Of a DNA stretch of 64,000 nucleotides, positions 8,150-15,731 are shown piece by piece. The position numbers were made by a program, and so were the translations under genes. The notes beneath the pieces were generated by a model that saw only the letters and a list, made by a program, of their open reading frames with translations, ran no database searches and had not been told where the DNA came from. Source of the DNA: Haloprofundus marisrubri (GTDB taxonomy: Archaea > Halobacteriota > Halobacteria > Halobacteriales > Haloferacaceae); NCBI RefSeq assembly GCF_001469955.1, contig NZ_LOPU01000040.1, positions 1-64,000 on the forward strand, read 5' to 3'. Each line of letters begins with the position of its first letter. Within the stretch, counting starts at the first letter, position 1.

Positions 8150-9442
8150 ATGGTCTCGCTGACGCGTCGACAACTCCTCCGACAGACGGTAGCTGGCGGA
8201 AGTGTACTAGCTCTTGCTGGATGCACCGCCCCGAGCGTTTCCAATCTCTCAGGCAGGGAGTCGGTGCCGAAGCCATTCACGAACGATGCATACGAAGCAA
8301 GCTACACCACAGCCGGTCGCTGGCTGATGGAGGGTCACGATGGCGGCCGAACCGGCTATGCAGCTTCAACAATCCCACACGGCGATGTCGGCGTCGCTTG
8401 GCTTCGACGTCCGGGAAACGACCCATATGGCGCAACGGGACCGATAGTCGGCCCAGAACGCGTCTACATCGCCTACGTTGAATCCTCAGATAACTCCGAG
8501 AGTTCAGAGGTATACCTTGCGGGGTTCGATGCTGAATCCGGCGAACAGCAACTCGACGTGAACCTCGAAACAGGACGTGCCGTCGGGATCAGCCTCGTAG
8601 GCGAAACACTCTTGACCGTCACTCGCGGGCCGGACTACAAGCAGGCGACGCTGACAGCCCTCGCCCGCGACGATGGCTCGACTCTGTGGACGGAGACGAT
8701 TCCGGACGTGACTGACTCGCCAGCAGTTGTGGACAGGACGTGTTACCTGGCGACGCGAGACGAGGACAACGCGGTGTATGCCTATTCGTTAGATGGCGCC
8801 CAACAATGGCGCACACCCATCGACGGGGAGAGCTACACAGCGACCTGTGCGGACAGCGACGGTGTTTACGTTGGGTTAACTGACGGGCGTATCGCGGCAC
8901 TTGATGCGACCACTGGTGAGCGACGCTGGAGTGAACAGATCGCCACGCCTGACGAGTGTTGTCCGGATATTCAGGGCACACCGACGGTCGCCGACGGCCG
9001 CCTCTACGTCCCAGGCATCGCCGAGGAACTCGTCGCAGCCGATGCCACTGATGGAACCGTGCTGTGGCGGACGACCGTCGTCGACGAAGACTACGGGAAC
9101 GCGATTCCCTCACCAGCAGTCACAGCCGAGACTGCGTACATGAATACGTATCACGGAGGGTTAGTTGCAATCGACATCTCGGACGGGTCGATTCGTTGGC
9201 GATCGGCCGAGAATGGGTTCAATCAACCCCCCGCTGCCGGTGACGGTGGCGTAGTCGTGCCACAGAACGACTCCGTCGTTGCCTACGAGGCGAATGACAG
9301 CCAAACGTGGGATATCGAGATCACAGTCCCCGACATCGGGATGGCGGGCTACATTATGAATACAGATGTCGCGCTAGCGCACGGGATGTGCTACGTCGGA
9401 ATCGCTGATGGTCGAATTTACGCCATTGGGAACCGCGAGTAG
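8150..9442 (+). CDS. PQQ-like beta-propeller lipoprotein
   Basis: 430 residues from the ATG at 8150, chosen because it gives a Tat lipoprotein signal: SLTRRQLLRQTVAGG, then lipobox LALAGC. The mature protein is a WD40-like quinoprotein beta-propeller with repeated blades such as GFDAESGEQQLDVNL, ALDATTGERRWSEQI, AADATDGTVLWRTTV and AIDISDGSIRWRSAE. It is exported folded and lipid-anchored outside the membrane. Such proteins bind PQQ or, more often in haloarchaea, act as protein scaffolds; no cofactor residue can be assigned here. It appears monocistronic. Confidence 0.85.
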   Translation: MVSLTRRQLLRQTVAGGSVLALAGCTAPSVSNLSGRESVPKPFTNDAYEASYTTAGRWLMEGHDGGRTGYAASTIPHGDVGVAWLRRPGNDPYGATGPIVGPERVYIAYVESSDNSESSEVYLAGFDAESGEQQLDVNLETGRAVGISLVGETLLTVTRGPDYKQATLTALARDDGSTLWTETIPDVTDSPAVVDRTCYLATRDEDNAVYAYSLDGAQQWRTPIDGESYTATCADSDGVYVGLTDGRIAALDATTGERRWSEQIATPDECCPDIQGTPTVADGRLYVPGIAEELVAADATDGTVLWRTTVVDEDYGNAIPSPAVTAETAYMNTYHGGLVAIDISDGSIRWRSAENGFNQPPAAGDGGVVVPQNDSVVAYEANDSQTWDIEITVPDIGMAGYIMNTDVALAHGMCYVGIADGRIYAIGNRE

Positions 9443-9454
9443 TAGTAGTAGTAG
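9440..9454. repeat. TAG trinucleotide repeat at stop codon
   Basis: Five tandem TAG triplets begin with the stop codon of the propeller lipoprotein. Slippage would leave the protein unchanged because every unit is itself a stop in frame. Confidence 0.7.
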
Positions 9455-9505
9455 TATGCAACTGTTTGAGAGTAAGCAGTCGGGTCACCGTCTCGGAATC
9501 GGGCC

Positions 9506-10075
9506 TCACTCTAAGAGGGCCAGCAATTGGGCGACATAGGGGCTGTTCTCCCAACTTCGGTGCGGGCTAATCGTCGCAATCAGCGTTCTCGCTTTCTCAT
9601 GGCTCAGATACCCGTTTCGAGCGTAGTCTACGATGAGCCGCGGCGTCGGGACGATCCGCGGGCCCTGTAGCACGGCATGAATCAGCGGGAAGTTCGTGCC
9701 ACCGAACTCGTCAGTGAGAAACCCGTCGACGGCGAGTGCGTTCGCGAGTACGATACCGTCGGTTTCGCCGTCGTCGAGGCCGAACGTCGGCCGCGAGTCT
9801 AGCGTATCGTCGCGTTCGTACGGATCCTCGACCGTGTAATGGGTGCGAGCGGCGAGGACGTTGTTCGCAGCCGCAGCGTGGATGTCTTGGTACTGCGTGA
9901 TGTCACGGAGCTCTGCAACGACTTCTGGTGGCACGAACACGTCACACGAGGTGAGGAGATACTGGAGGGGATCCGGAGCCGTGTCGGTGTCGTAGGCTGC
10001 GTCGGCTCGTGGGACGGCGAGACTGACCAGCGCACTCGTGTCGGCGACGACTGTCCGCAGTCGCGGCCTGCTCAT
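9506..10075 (-). CDS. VapC-like PIN-domain toxin
   Basis: 189 residues. PIN acidic positions are visible: Asp12 in VVADTSALVSLA, a Glu in PPEVVAELRDI, GLDDGETDGIVLA and DGFLTDEFGG. PIN toxins cleave RNA, often tRNA or rRNA. The gene overlaps its ribbon-helix-helix partner by 4 bases (ATGA) and looks intact, unlike several toxins around it. It is somewhat longer than the usual 130-150-residue VapC because of the C-terminal extension LSHEKARTLIATISPHRSWENS. Confidence 0.78.
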   Translation of the reverse strand: MSRPRLRTVVADTSALVSLAVPRADAAYDTDTAPDPLQYLLTSCDVFVPPEVVAELRDITQYQDIHAAAANNVLAARTHYTVEDPYERDDTLDSRPTFGLDDGETDGIVLANALAVDGFLTDEFGGTNFPLIHAVLQGPRIVPTPRLIVDYARNGYLSHEKARTLIATISPHRSWENSPYVAQLLALLE

Positions 10076-10440
10076 CGCTTGTCGCTGTCCGCGGTCTCTA
10101 CCGATGTTGCATCGTCGCCGTAGATGTCGACGTCAGTGGGCGCAGCGAGATCCAACGGTTCGCTCTCGAGATCTGCCTTGAGCAGGCGGAGCCGTTGGGC
10201 GGTTTCAGCGCCGACCAACTGCTTGACCGCCTCGAACTCGAGTTGGTCGTCGTAGTACTTCGTCGCGACTAGTTCTTGGAACGTTTCGCTGTGGGCGGTG
10301 TCTTCGATGTATTCGCGGATTGCTTCGACGAGCAAGTCGGTGCGGTCTTTATCGAAGAGGTCTGCAATGGCGTCAAGTCTGTCGACGAGGTATTCGGGCG
10401 ATTGGAAGTGGACTCGTCGGGGATCGTCACTCGAACTCAT
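10072..10440 (-). CDS. VapB-like ribbon-helix-helix antitoxin
   Basis: 122 residues. The N-terminal RRVHFQSPEYLVDRLDAIADLFDKDRTDLLVEAIREYIED is a ribbon-helix-helix domain (residues about 8-48). The acidic C-terminal tail should cover the PIN active site. It is co-transcribed with the downstream PIN gene. A run of TGTGCA/TGCACA half-sites starts 5 bases upstream of its ATG, fitting autorepression. Confidence 0.78.
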   Translation of the reverse strand: MSSSDDPRRVHFQSPEYLVDRLDAIADLFDKDRTDLLVEAIREYIEDTAHSETFQELVATKYYDDQLEFEAVKQLVGAETAQRLRLLKADLESEPLDLAAPTDVDIYGDDATSVETADSDKR

Positions 10441-10444
10441 CTCA

Positions 10445-10502
10445 TGTGCATGTTTTGCACATAACCCAATAACGATTTCGCCTCATGCACATAGCGTGCA
10501 CA
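10445..10502. promoter_or_regulatory. TGTGCA/TGCACA operator cluster
   Basis: TGTGCA (10445-10450), TGCACA (10456-10461), TGCACA (10486-10491) and TGCACA (10497-10502). The first two form an inverted repeat with a 5-base spacer directly upstream of the vapB start codon, and the outer pair is spaced the same way. This is a likely binding site of the VapB-type protein. Confidence 0.6.
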
Positions 10503-10621
10503 TCGACGGGAGGACACTGTTTGAACGGGCTGGTCAACGGTTGCTCAACATGGCGCCACGGACGAAATGCTCGCTGAGGGCTTTCATCCTATACGTTCCC
10601 ATCTCGACTGAGTTAGCCGTA

Positions 10622-10677
10622 TGTTGCAAAATACCGAAGTGATGTATATATTGGTTCGCTAGTATGCAACAGTATGC
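10622..10677 (+). promoter_or_regulatory. Promoter of wHTH-mntA genes
   Basis: TATA-like GTATATAT at 10644-10651 lies about 26 bases before the ATG at 10674, as for a leaderless transcript. AGTATGC is directly repeated at 10661-10667 and 10671-10677, spanning the start codon, and TGTTGCA (10624) faces TGCAACA (10665), suggesting operator half-sites. Confidence 0.45.
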
Positions 10678-11168
10678 TCACAGAAGGCGAGGTTCGCGCC
10701 CTGACTGCCCTTCACGGTGAGCAGACGGTCTCTGACCTCGCGACGAATCTCGATCGGAGCCTCAGCTACACCTCAGAACTCGTCGAGCGGCTCGAAACAG
10801 CTGGCCTCGTCGAGACACGCCGACAGGGGAAAACAAAGCAGGTTCGGCTGTCGGACGCAAAGGCACTCGAGTTACTCACGGACCTCATCCAGCAGTATTC
10901 ACGCATCGACTGGCCGGAGCTGTTGTCAGGGGCAACCCTCCGTGTGTGCTACTACCTCGACACCCCACGGACCGCGACCGAACTCGCACGCCGCGCCGAC
11001 GTCCACCGAAGTACCGTCCACCGTGCGCTTGCCCCGCTTCAGCATCGCGAAATGATTCATGAGTCACTTCGTACCCTCGCAACAGAACACCGTCAAGATG
11101 TAGACGCTGTTGTATCTGGAGATATATTACCTTGGAGCGTAAAGCACCACCATGCCCAACTCAGATGA
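10674..11168 (+). CDS. Double winged-helix regulator, C-terminally shortened
   Basis: 164 residues. Two winged-helix units are visible: GEVRALTALHGEQTVSDLATNLDRSLSYTSELVERLETAGLV (residues 4-46) and RVCYYLDTPRTATELARRADVHRSTVHRALAPLQHREMI (about 84-122). Family members from memory continue for a further 80-100 residues after the second unit; here the tail is only RTLATEHRQDVDAVVSGDILPW and then ends, so the gene is probably truncated. It overlaps the mntA-like gene by 17 bases in another frame and is likely the first gene of that operon. Confidence 0.62.
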   Translation: MLTEGEVRALTALHGEQTVSDLATNLDRSLSYTSELVERLETAGLVETRRQGKTKQVRLSDAKALELLTDLIQQYSRIDWPELLSGATLRVCYYLDTPRTATELARRADVHRSTVHRALAPLQHREMIHESLRTLATEHRQDVDAVVSGDILPWSVKHHHAQLR

Positions 11169-11586
11169 CTCCGCTGTCGATACACTCGACATTGATGCCA
11201 TCAGGGCGTACCTCGCTCAAACAGAAGTTCGCTTTGCAATCCTATTTGGGTCATATGCACGAGGGACAACAGACGAGTCATCGGACGTCGATATTGCGCT
11301 TCGGTTCCCAGAAGAGATGTCTGAAGGTGAGCGATTCCGTCGACGGAACCGTATCGATGCTGAGTTACAGGAATTCGCAGATGGATTTGTTGATGTGAGC
11401 GATATCGAGTCGCTGCCGACACACGTTGCACATGCGGCGCTTCGAGATGGCATTTGTCTCGTTGGTGGCGAAGAGGTGGTTGATGCGTATCAACAGCGTA
11501 TCACCAATGCATACGAGGAAGGCGCAAGCGAGCGTGAACAAGAGCGTCGCGAATTCATCGACCGACTTGCTCGTGGTGACGTCTAG
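11152..11586 (+). CDS. MntA-like nucleotidyltransferase antitoxin
   Basis: 144 residues. The minimal nucleotidyltransferase motif is complete: GSYARGTTDESSDVDIAL with Gly33-Ser34 and metal-binding Asp45 and Asp47. In MntA/HepT systems this enzyme transfers AMP groups to the HepT ribonuclease and so neutralises it. The downstream gene is a HepT homologue interrupted by a stop codon, and the two are separated by no bases (stop at 11584-11586, ATG at 11587). The antitoxin itself looks functional. Confidence 0.83.
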   Translation: MPNSDDSAVDTLDIDAIRAYLAQTEVRFAILFGSYARGTTDESSDVDIALRFPEEMSEGERFRRRNRIDAELQEFADGFVDVSDIESLPTHVAHAALRDGICLVGGEEVVDAYQQRITNAYEEGASEREQERREFIDRLARGDV

Positions 11587-12012
11587 ATGGTTGATGCGGA
11601 CATCGTTGTCGATAAACTCCAGCACATCAACGAGTATACGAACGATTTGAAGCAGATGCGGGGCATGTCGAAGACGGAGTACGTCGAAGATGTCGTCGTT
11701 CAATGAGCGGTCGAGCGGACGTTCATAAATCTCATTCAGTCCTGCATCGACCTCGCTCAGCACACCCGTGCTTCCGAGGGGCTTTCACCGAGTGGAACCT
11801 CGAAAAAGGAAATCGAGTCACTCGGGTCTGCGAACATCATCTCGCCAGAGGTGCAAGAGCAGATGGACGAAGCAGTCGGGTTTCGGAACATCCTCGCCCA
11901 TCGGTATGGAGATGTCAATCACGACGTAGTCTATGCCGTGCTACACAACGACCTCCACTGGTTCGAGCAGTTCCAACAAGAAATTGCACAATGGTTCCAG
12001 CAACGGTACTGA
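11587..12012 (+). pseudogene. HepT (HEPN) toxin with premature TGA
   Basis: Reading through one stop gives 141 codons, the normal HepT length. The first 39 codons encode MVDADIVVDKLQHINEYTND...EYVEDVVVQ. A TGA at 11704-11706 follows, then the same frame continues AVERTFINLIQSCIDLAQH... to the HEPN RNase motif RNILAHRY (Arg100, His105, Tyr107). At the stop position the family usually has Arg (Q-R-A-V-E-R), so a CGA-to-TGA change explains it. The product would stop before the catalytic motif. Restart within the frame is possible but would lose helix 1. Confidence 0.8.
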
Positions 12013-12076
12013 TTCACCACTATCCTGATAGACACAACCCCAACAGTCTCGGTGGTCGCTCACAGACTCTGAAATA

Positions 12077-12295
12077 ATGCCGAACCCGTCGACCCCTCTG
12101 ACGCCGTCACAAGAAGCTGCACTTGGACTCATCATGCAGGGTGTCGATGACGAGGAGACGATTACACACGACGTAGCTGTCGACATTCTCACTGCTGGTG
12201 GCTTCGAGCGACCCGAGGCACACGACCTCCTCGAGCAATTGTTGCTGAAAGGCTATCTCTACGAAGCGACGGATGGGCTTCGGCTCACTGGTTGA
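12077..12295 (+). CDS. Small winged-helix-like protein
   Basis: 72 residues: MPNPSTPLTPSQEAALGLIMQGV...HDVAVDILTAGGFERPEAHDLLEQLLLKGYLYEATDGLRLTG. The pattern of helices followed by a beta-wing-like YLYEATDGLRL suggests a winged helix. I do not know its function. It follows the hepT remnant by 64 bases, and an inverted repeat begins 50 bases downstream. Confidence 0.6.
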   Translation: MPNPSTPLTPSQEAALGLIMQGVDDEETITHDVAVDILTAGGFERPEAHDLLEQLLLKGYLYEATDGLRLTG

Positions 12296-12334
12296 ATCCA
12301 CCCATACGAGCCTTCGAAACTGAGACGCAACGCA

Positions 12335-12389
12335 CTCGCGATTTTGTTAACCAACAGCTCTGGAATTAGGCGACTTGCGTTGGTTAACA
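12335..12389. repeat. Inverted-repeat element, copy 1
   Basis: TGTTAACCAAC (12345-12355) and GTTGGTTAACA (12379-12389) are exact inverted arms with a 23-base spacer. The left 24 bases (12335-12358) are identical to 14147-14170. The two copies are in direct orientation and flank the three minus-strand genes between 12526 and 14064. Confidence 0.7.
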
Positions 12390-12525
12390 CGCTTGCGTAC
12401 CTGATACAGACACCACTGCTTCCGGTGCTCTCAACTGAGCATGGGGCGGTGCAGTCGACCGAGTCCAACACGAGGTGGTCTTCGCTGGAGAACCGGAATC
12501 TCCCTCGTCGTAGTGGATGTCGTTC

Positions 12526-13008
12526 TCAAATTGCAGTTGGGCGTCTCCCAGTGCTCTCTCGGCGGGCCTCGACGGTGAGCGCAATCGCGGCTATTAGCAA
12601 GCACAGCGTTGGGAACAGGAAGTACCACCCGATGCTCATCACACCGATGATCGAGATGATCGTTCCGACGACTGCGGTCGTCCAGGTGAGGTGCCGATGG
12701 CCGAGCCACGTAGCACCGCCACCGATGGCAACGAGTCCGATGAGCACCATGGCCCAGCCAAACAGAACTGGAGCGTTGCCGCCTGTGCTCCCGAAGAGAT
12801 AATCTATCCCTGCTTCACACCCCCGAGTAACCACTGTGGTAGATGCACCGTTGCTGGTCTCGGTGGCTGTCCGACTCGTCCAACAGGAAACGGGTCCGAA
12901 TGCACCCAGCATGAACAAGAACCCATACCCGCCGCTGAGCCACGCGAGTACACTAGTGCCGCGGGCAACACCCCGAAGCGAGGGTCTCGGGAGATTCATA
13001 CTGAACAT
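12526..13008 (-). CDS. Membrane protein of unknown function
   Basis: 160 residues from the ATG at 13008; the longer frame to 13143 overlaps the nucleotidyltransferase gene. About four hydrophobic segments are seen (VLAWLSGGYGFLFMLGAFG, APVLFGWAMVLIGLVAIGGG, TTAVVGTIISIIGVMSIGW, LFPTLCLLIAAIALTV). A Cys-containing extracellular loop (CWTSRT...CEAGIDYLFG) lies between the first two. No function is recognised. Confidence 0.65.
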   Translation of the reverse strand: MFSMNLPRPSLRGVARGTSVLAWLSGGYGFLFMLGAFGPVSCWTSRTATETSNGASTTVVTRGCEAGIDYLFGSTGGNAPVLFGWAMVLIGLVAIGGGATWLGHRHLTWTTAVVGTIISIIGVMSIGWYFLFPTLCLLIAAIALTVEARRESTGRRPTAI

Positions 13009-13060
13009 TACTGTAGACTGAACCTTAACAACATCCCGTGGCGAGTACGACACCCCATAG

Positions 13061-13543
13061 TCATCGCTGTCGGTCGTGCTCCATAGATGCCGGACCACTG
13101 GACCCGCTGAGATGCGCATCAATCTTCTTGAGTGCGTCGTCAAAGCGTTCGCGTGGCGACCGGGAATCAGACGATCTGTCGGTTACACGCCGCCGAAGTT
13201 CCTCGGCGTGTTTCAGGTCGCCAACAAGGAGGATTCCCTCCTCGAAAACCGATGCAGCAACGCGTGATGAGAGCGTGTGGATATCGACGAGGTCCACGTC
13301 ATCTGTCTCGAGTGCCTCACTCAAATCTGCACTCAGACTAAAGAACGCCTCATTGTACGCTGGATCCTCACGTCGAGTCGTTTCTAACTCGACCGCAATA
13401 TCGATGTCACTCGTTGGATGGGTGGTTGACATCGCGTGGGAACCGAAGCAAAGTGCACATTGCACCGAGTGCTCCCGAAGAATCCCCCGAATCGTCTCAA
13501 TGGGGATGGAATCGTCGATGGTAGCCGACTCAACGGGTCTCAT
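13061..13543 (-). CDS. Minimal nucleotidyltransferase-like protein
   Basis: 160 residues. The motif CFGSHAMSTTHPTSDIDIAVEL keeps Gly34-Ser35 and the two metal-binding Asp residues 46 and 48, but lacks the Arg-Gly that follows GS in MntA. It overlaps an upstream winged-helix gene by 4 bases (ATGA) rather than a HEPN toxin gene. It may be an AMPylating antitoxin-like enzyme with a different partner. The frame is intact. Confidence 0.7.
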   Translation of the reverse strand: MRPVESATIDDSIPIETIRGILREHSVQCALCFGSHAMSTTHPTSDIDIAVELETTRREDPAYNEAFFSLSADLSEALETDDVDLVDIHTLSSRVAASVFEEGILLVGDLKHAEELRRRVTDRSSDSRSPRERFDDALKKIDAHLSGSSGPASMEHDRQR

Positions 13544-14064
13544 TGTTGATTGTCGCCGCGACAGCGTTGCAGGCGAGTTCGTTTAGTGAGCTTCCGCTCC
13601 TCTTGAGCAGTCACCCAATCACGGAGATCACTGTACACATCATCGATTGTCCGGTCACCACTCGCCTCTGCAACAGTGGCAGCGTCAACGGCTGCCGGTG
13701 TCGACGCGTCGTACGCCGCTTCGTAGTCTGCGATTCGGGCAGCCAATTCACGAATTCGTTCTTGGAGTTCCTCGACACTGTGTTCGGTCCAGAGCTGGTC
13801 GATTCGTCGCCGCTCGAAGTAGGCGTCATTGCGTTCGTAGGTAGCTGGGTCGTCGCTCGGGTTCTTCACAACACCAAGTTCTGTGAGGAAGTTGAGGTGC
13901 TCCCGTGCGGTATCCGGTGTGATGCCTGCCCGGTCTGCGATGTCAGCGACACGCAGTGGCTCCCTGAGTTGGAGGGCGACGTCGTATATCTTTTCGACCG
14001 TCGTCCGGCGCTCGAGCTCAGCCTCCCACTCGGCCACGAGATCTATCGACGGTGGCTCGCTCAT
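13540..14064 (-). CDS. Winged-helix protein paired with nucleotidyltransferase
   Basis: 174 residues. An N-terminal helix-turn-helix (TVEKIYDVALQLREPLRVADIADRAGITPDTAREHLNFLTELGVV, residues about 22-66) resembles the haloarchaeal DUF7342 group. Then comes YFERRRIDQLW and a long coiled coil (VEELQERIRELAARIADYEAAYD). It overlaps the nucleotidyltransferase by 4 bases. The second inverted-repeat element lies 83-136 bases upstream of its ATG, which could place an operator there. Confidence 0.68.
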   Translation of the reverse strand: MSEPPSIDLVAEWEAELERRTTVEKIYDVALQLREPLRVADIADRAGITPDTAREHLNFLTELGVVKNPSDDPATYERNDAYFERRRIDQLWTEHSVEELQERIRELAARIADYEAAYDASTPAAVDAATVAEASGDRTIDDVYSDLRDWVTAQEERKLTKRTRLQRCRGDNQQ

Positions 14065-14146
14065 GATGCTCGTGAAGAGATCCGTTTGAGAAGCTCATTA
14101 ACTCACCTCTTGAAGCCGCCCTTCGTGTTCCTTGAAACGCTGAACG

Positions 14147-14200
14147 CTCGCGATTTTGTTAACCAACAGCACCGGTATTAGCGGCTCATGTTGGTCAACG
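14147..14200. repeat. Inverted-repeat element, copy 2
   Basis: The arms are TGTTAACCAAC (14157-14167) and GTTGGTCAACG (14190-14200; one mismatch within the arm and one at its end), spacer 22 bases. The leftmost 24 bases are identical to copy 1 at 12335-12358. It lies upstream of the wHTH/nucleotidyltransferase operon. Confidence 0.65.
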
Positions 14201-14329
14201 TACGTGACCAGTCTCAAGAACTGGAGCTCGCGCCGAGGACAAGAGTCCACTCGCGCTCTGTGCATATTCCGAGAACTCGAACACGGTCTCACCAAGAGTT
14301 AATACACTATCCATAGTACATAGATTGTG

Positions 14330-14896
14330 ATGTCTGCCGATGACCGAATTGCAACCACGCCGAACCCTGAGGCGACGTTCAATGATCTGCTCACCTACGC
14401 CGAGTTGCTGAACACGCCGCGACTCGCTCGCCTCTATAGCTACATCCTCCGGCACGGCCCCGTCGAGATTGAGGCCATCAAGACTGACCTCGACATGGCG
14501 CACTCGACGACGTACAAGTACATCGGGCAACTCGAGGAGATGGGCGTGCTCGGGCGGGACGAAAATGTGACGCCAGCAACGGTCACGGTCGATCCGATTC
14601 AACTCCAGCTCGACACCGAACACGGGGAAGTGCTCGCAACGCCGACGCTCGTCGATGCGATTGGACGACAACTTGATACCGAGGATATCCGCGTCTTCGT
14701 TGAGCGCCAAGGAATCGCCAAACTTGCCGCTGCACTCCACTACACGCTTCGCATCATGGCCGGTGAACTCACACAGCGAACTGCGGCAACGAAACTCGAT
14801 GTCCACCCTGTCGAAGGGATGACTGTGTTCACCGCCCTCCAAGATGTCGTCGAAGAGGCGGCCTCGTATGACCCGTATCTGGAGCGCCCTGAGTGA
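14330..14896 (+). CDS. Winged-helix regulator / putative antitoxin, second copy
   Basis: 188 residues from the ATG at 14330 (a GTG lies one codon earlier). Same architecture as the protein at 7203-7811: winged helix NTPRLARLYSYILRHGPVEIEAIKTDLDMAHSTTYKYIGQLEEMGVL, then TPTLVDAIGRQLDTEDIRVFVERQGIAKLAAALHY. TATA-like TTAATAC at 14299-14305 is about 28 bases before the ATG. It is followed directly by the broken PIN gene, whose ATG overlaps its stop by one base. This antitoxin-like gene is open. Confidence 0.7.
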   Translation: MSADDRIATTPNPEATFNDLLTYAELLNTPRLARLYSYILRHGPVEIEAIKTDLDMAHSTTYKYIGQLEEMGVLGRDENVTPATVTVDPIQLQLDTEHGEVLATPTLVDAIGRQLDTEDIRVFVERQGIAKLAAALHYTLRIMAGELTQRTAATKLDVHPVEGMTVFTALQDVVEEAASYDPYLERPE

Positions 14897-15423
14897 TGTC
14901 CGGAGGGAATATTCCTAGCGACAGCACTGCTATCATCGACAGTAGCATTCTCTTCGCGATGGGTGGTCCCTCGAACGAAAAGTACCAAGCGTTCGAGCGG
15001 TTTGTTCGTCGGCAGGGAATCACTGTCACCGTCCCTGAGCAGGTGGCCGAAGAGTTGGGTGAAAGCCCTGATGCATACGAGTACCAGCGTGATCGCCTCC
15101 GTTCAGCGCAGGATGCCGGCTGACTGGAACCTGGACACATCGACTTTTCTGTGTCGCGTGTACCAGAAGTCGTAGACAAAACACGAGCACGGATGGGAGC
15201 GCTCTCAGCAGACGACGTCACGGAAGACGAAATCGAGAAAACGGATACGATTCTCGCCGGGCTTGCGTATCAATACGTCGCAGAAGGTGCCTCCCACGTC
15301 ACTGTCCTTGTCAGTGACCGCATTGCCGAACGGGCAATCGCCGATATACTTTCTGCGGTTGGGGTTGGCGATCGGACATCAATTGTCGAAGGACGTGAAT
15401 TCCTGAACGAACTCACGAGTTGA
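14896..15423 (+). pseudogene. PIN-like nuclease with in-frame TGA
   Basis: Homologue of the protein at 6709-7206. Codons 1-75 (IIDSSILFAMGGPSNEKYQAFERF...) run to a TGA at 15121-15123. The same frame then continues LEPGHIDFSVSRVPEVVDK...EIEKTDTILAGLAYQY...VSDRIAERAIADIL...VEGREFLNELTS. In the homologue the residue at the stop is Trp67 (DEGW against DAG-stop), so TGG became TGA. The stop removes the second half of the PIN acidic site. A restart codon at 15151 could make only a C-terminal fragment. Confidence 0.8.
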
Positions 15424-15426
15424 TAC

Positions 15427-15678
15427 TCACGCACTCAGACCCCACCGAACGTCGTCTTCGACGGCCTGTAATTCACGCTCTGCTCGCTTAACACGGTCAC
15501 GGCCGACAAGCTCGATCGCTATTCCGCGATCGATTTCATCGTTTATGTGTCGCAAGAGGACAAGGTCGGCCCAGAGGTCTTCGACACCGCGTTCTAACGC
15601 CTGTTCGAGGATCTCTGACTCGGGTATGTCCCGTGCTTCGGCGATTTCTTGCACCCGTTCGGTGAGATCCGTGGCCAT
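15427..15678 (-). CDS. Lone antitoxin-like protein
   Basis: 83 residues from the ATG at 15678; the longer frame overlaps the primase gene. ATDLTERVQEIAEARDIPESEILEQALERGVEDLWADLVLLRHINDEIDRG resembles the ribbon-helix-helix antitoxins that precede PIN toxins in haloarchaea. No toxin follows on this strand; the next gene is the convergent broken PIN. It is probably an orphan antitoxin or a leftover of a lost pair. Confidence 0.6.
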   Translation of the reverse strand: MATDLTERVQEIAEARDIPESEILEQALERGVEDLWADLVLLRHINDEIDRGIAIELVGRDRVKRAERELQAVEDDVRWGLSA

Positions 15679-15731
15679 AGCTAGACGATTGCGCTGTGGT
15701 AACTTAAACATCTGTGGACGCCATCGTGGTG

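Noticed and set aside
11704-15123. Programmed UGA recoding (selenocysteine or readthrough) in HepT and PIN genes
   Set aside because: The stops align with Arg and Trp of homologues, not Cys/Sec, and haloarchaea are not known to use selenocysteine; simple nonsense mutations explain both.
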